The notes beneath the pieces are model-generated. The model made no database searches. It had not been told where the DNA came from and saw nothing but the letters and a program-made list of their open reading frames with translations. 64,000 nt of DNA from Epiperipatus broadwayi (Eukaryota; Onychophora; Udeonychophora; Euonychophora; Peripatidae), in the NCBI GenBank assembly GCA_028023455.1, contig JAQFVV010006197.1, positions 20,893,254 through 20,957,253 on the forward strand. Reading direction: 5' to 3'. This document shows, piece after piece, positions 60,701 to 64,000 of the stretch. The position numbers were made by a program, and so were the translations under genes. Within the stretch, counting starts at the first letter, position 1; the number at the start of each line of letters is the position of its first letter.

Positions 60701-63700
60701 AAAGTTTTAAACACAGAGCTCTTTTTTTTCTCCCAGCGTGCGAATGTCGACTTTTTAAATCCAAAAATATTTGAAAATTGGCTATTCATCCTGTTCTGAA
60801 AGTCCATAAAACATACTCTATTGTCTGTAGCTTTTAAAGCAGAAAATATGTTACACATATTTTTGCTTCACTATTTGGTGATTTTAAACCTTAAATCAGA
60901 GGTTTAGACCCAGGTATATATTTGTAAATCACTAGGGAGTATAAGGACACATATATAAGTGTTTTAAATCCCCCCCCCCCATTTTTTTTTTACTTTTGTA
61001 AATTAAAAATTTTATTTTAAGAATATTTATTAATTTTAATTCGGAAATATTTAAATTTCCATTCCCTTAAATAATCATGTATGTGTGTTCGAGATTGCTA
61101 AAAATATTATTGATCATAATTAAATATTAAATATTTTGTATATTTATTTTATATGTTATAGTTCGTGTATTTTGTTTTAGATGAAATACCAAAGAAAGTT
61201 CTGAAGAGTAAAAAAATAACTCAGAAACTTATGAATAAAAGAATGTTCTTGAGTTAATTTAAAAAGGATTAATTAATAAATTAAAATCCCTTAGCAAACA
61301 TAATGTTAATGGAAATTATATCTTTTGAATCTATTTCCACTCTCGAAATAGATTAAAACAATACTCTCCAGAACTTGTTGCGTTGTCATCGTGAATAAAG
61401 AATAAGTGCATTCAGGCCACTTAATGGACATCCAGATCTCATCAGCAGAAAGAGAATATTCGAGGTCTTGCTAGGATATAAATAGAGCCAAAATTTTAGG
61501 CTAGAGGTCTCTTTTTGCACTATTTTTAGTCAGTGTTGCAGAACAGATCCACTTCAGTCAAAATCTTGAAATATGAATCCTGAGTAGAGGGACTAAATTT
61601 GCTTCCCCATTCTTCTTCAAAATAATTTCCATACTATTATGCTAACATGCCATCTCCACTTATAGACTGCATAAATTAAATGCTGATCTAACTATATCAA
61701 GATGCCAGCCATTATTTTTCTAAACTTTGCATTGCCAATCATATTTTCAACATTTTATAGTCTTACATGTATCAATCCATACGACATCAAGTCATCAAGA
61801 AATGAAAAGTAACTCTTAATCATGACACTAATATGAACTCTTTTAAAACTTTCATTTTTAAAATCTAAATTATTTGTAATGTAATTCTCTCCTTATATAG
61901 ACATGGCATTGTAGCGTTAGTTATAACAGTTCTGTAAAGTAATGACTTGCTCTTTCTTTTGTAAAATCTAATGCATGAATCTATAATTTTTTTTTTATGC
62001 ATTTCTTTAATGGGTTTCATAATTTCTATTAAATATTTTAAATGTGGCAAACTTTTAATTTCAATATTATAAATTTTTGTGTGATTTTATTTAATATGCT
62101 AATAGTCCAATATAGCGAACCAATCATAAAATTTTTAATAGATATCCTTGCTATTATAGGATGTTAAATAGCTAAATGTAAGCTTTCTTACCTAATTAAA
62201 AGTTTGCTCGATTGAATGAGATTTTAAGTTGTTCTATTTGCTTAATGGCAGATTATCTGCTGCTACATTTAAGATAACAATTTATTGCCATGTTCACACT
62301 ATTGATTTTAATTTTATACTATATTTTAAAGTAAACTTAATGGCCTTACCTGTTTTTTTTTATTATTATATGATCAATCATTTGCCCACCATGACATCTA
62401 GCGTGATAATTGTTTTATGGAATTAATTACTAGTTAGCGTACTAATATTTGTTTAATGAAGGGAACAATATTCCCCCTTTTTATTGTTTTGACATCCTAA
62501 CTAATATTATTAAAGGTCATTTGCGTACCTTTCGAGAGGGATCAAATTAAGTCATGTCATTATGCTAGATTCTATTAAATCACAGGGGTCTTAATTCATC
62601 TATCAGCGTCATTAAGAACCTGATTTTTTTTATTATTAGCGTTGCTCAGCCTCGATAACATTACAAAAATTTCTTACATCTTGTTTTGTCAAATTTAAAA
62701 CCTGGAGGTCCGGGATTACTTACTTATGGCATATCCCTGAAAGGAGTTTGGAAGTACCGACTCCAGAATACTGTCAGGCTGTAGTTAGGCTCTGCATGGG
62801 GTAACACCGGAAAATCAGAACCATGGAAATTCCTACGCAACCACCTTTTCTCATGTGTACAGGCACATTTCGTATACTTACATAATTGATGAAACATTAG
62901 TCTGAAAATGGACTCAATCTTTTCTAGCATTATCATTTGGTCAGCACAGCAATTCTTGCTTAATATTCTTATTTTTGCCTGTTTTAAAATCCATAAGACG
63001 TAATGCCATGATTTCTAAAATCTGTCCTGTTTTCGTTTATATATAGATTAGGAGTATCATTTTAAAGCTTATTTAAGTACCCACCCTCTCATTGAAACAA
63101 TGTTTGAGTGTGCTAACAAACAATGCTAAATAAATACTATCAAGTCAAAAGGAACTAGGATAAAATACAAATGATTTTTCCCTTTAAACATTTTGAGGTC
63201 TAACGGCTGTTCAATTAAATCATGTAAACTATAAAATATTTTCGTGTGTGGTTCAAATCAACCATAGTAAATGCAATTGATGTAATTCATATCCCATTTC
63301 TCTCTGTTCTTTAAGGCTATTTATTTCTCACAAAATAATCATAGCATTCAAATTATAATTTGGCAAAATTGGTATCTACCATTAGCATATTAAGCCTCAC
63401 CGCCTTAACTATCTGTAAACATTTTTAGTTATTGTATTCAATTGCAGATTTGCATATTATTTAATTATTCACATATATTCTACTATTATGTAATTTTTCT
63501 GGATACGCAAATCAGCACTCATAATTAGGTGAAACCAAAAATTTTATTAGTTTTATATGTAAATAGATTCACAGCTGTTTATTAGGTCAGATAACTATTT
63601 GTTTACTCATTATCTCACAAGCAATATTAATAAATTATTAACCATATAAGCAATACTTAATTCTGCTTTGCCTCATATTTATGCATACACATCATTAATT

Positions 63701-64000
63701 AGATTGTGTCATATATAACTCATTTCCATTGACCTCAACTTCTGAGATTTATTAATAAATTTTGATGAGAAGTGTAAATTATTATCTGAAGCTGTTTCAT
63801 CCTGTTTGGGGGGGAGGGGTTTCGAAGCCTAATAGTATCATCTTTCCCTGTAGATCTCGTTTCTCCACTGTGGCTCCGGGACAAGAATGAATAGGATTCC
63901 ATCTGTTATCATCAGAAATGTTGTTTGTAATGTTATAAATCTGGAAAATGGGCAAAGTTCATGATTGTTCCTTACTTATGTATCTTGCACATGATTGGCC
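57791..64000 (-). other. Probable EXOG upstream intron; no firm exon found
   Basis: The DNA upstream of the EXOG acceptor shows no further EXOG exon by eye, so at least 6.2 kb may be intron. Three less AT-biased patches could be exons or repeats but match nothing I know: 60688-60850 (-) with a 51-codon frame ending FKKSTFARWEKKKSS; 62724-62936 (-), a 70-aa frame followed by a GTAAGT donor-like site; and 63855-63960 (+), open for 37 codons after a CCCTGTAG acceptor-like site. 58800-60500 is AT-rich with no feature. C-homopolymers occur at 58268 and 60970 and a G-run at 63808. Confidence 0.4.

Noticed and set aside
60531-60764. Possible EXOG N-terminal exon on the - strand with a GHLA motif and hydrophobic end
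   Set aside because: The GHLA context does not match the EXOG DRGHMAP region, the hydrophobic tail comes from AT-rich sequence, and splice sites are not convincing.

Overview
The window looks like invertebrate metazoan nuclear DNA. It is very AT-rich, has spliced genes with GT-AG introns, and is crowded with decayed retroelements and fold-back repeats. I cannot fix the phylum. A Penelope-like element, several non-LTR retrotransposons, a Ty3/gypsy fossil, tRNA-derived SINEs and a TTAGGG-type satellite inside a transposon fit several invertebrate groups. There is no sign of bacterial or organellar organisation.

Only two host genes can be supported. YAE1 (YAE1 domain-containing protein, an Fe-S protein maturation adaptor) lies on the + strand as three coding exons at 25083-25178, 25470-25591 and 34512-34824. 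They join in frame to a 176-residue protein; intron 2 is about 8.9 kb. The last coding exon of EXOG (mitochondrial endo/exonuclease G-like nuclease) lies on the - strand at 57350-57790. Its upstream exons, including the catalytic one, were not found in the remaining 6.2 kb, so the gene probably continues beyond 64000. The two genes converge and have no evident functional link.

Layout: 0.3-7.9 kb holds direct repeats and fold-back repeats. 9.6-10.2 kb is a non-LTR reverse transcriptase fossil. 10.8-11.9 kb is a TIR element with a perfect 8-bp target duplication and an internal telomere-like run. 12.3-15.8 kb is a - strand LINE (here family A) split by a ~490-bp hairpin element. 21.2-23.2 kb is a degraded Penelope-like element (RT plus GIY-YIG) with a hammerhead-like 3' region. 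25.1-34.8 kb is YAE1, whose intron 2 carries two LINE fossils. 36.0-38.3 kb is a ~2.36-kb inverted repeat with a family A fragment inside one arm. 39.3-39.8 kb is a TIR element. 40.0-41.3 kb is a - strand RTE-like fossil. 42.3-44.9 kb holds a fold-back element, two tRNA-derived SINEs and a second 8-bp-TSD element. 45.9-50.2 kb is a LINE with target duplication, a tandem duplication of its 3' junction and a TA-flanked transposon nested in it. 51.4-54.3 kb holds a LINE tail, a fold-back repeat and a Ty3/gypsy fossil. 57.3-64 kb is EXOG and what is probably its upstream intronic DNA.

The main theme is layered transposon history. Nested insertions with readable target duplications give relative ages, and at least nine independent fold-back or TIR structures occur in 64 kb. 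Three different repeats share a CTGAAGA-like / stem / CGAAAC arrangement resembling hammerhead ribozyme cores known from Penelope-like elements. I saw no wholly new protein system.
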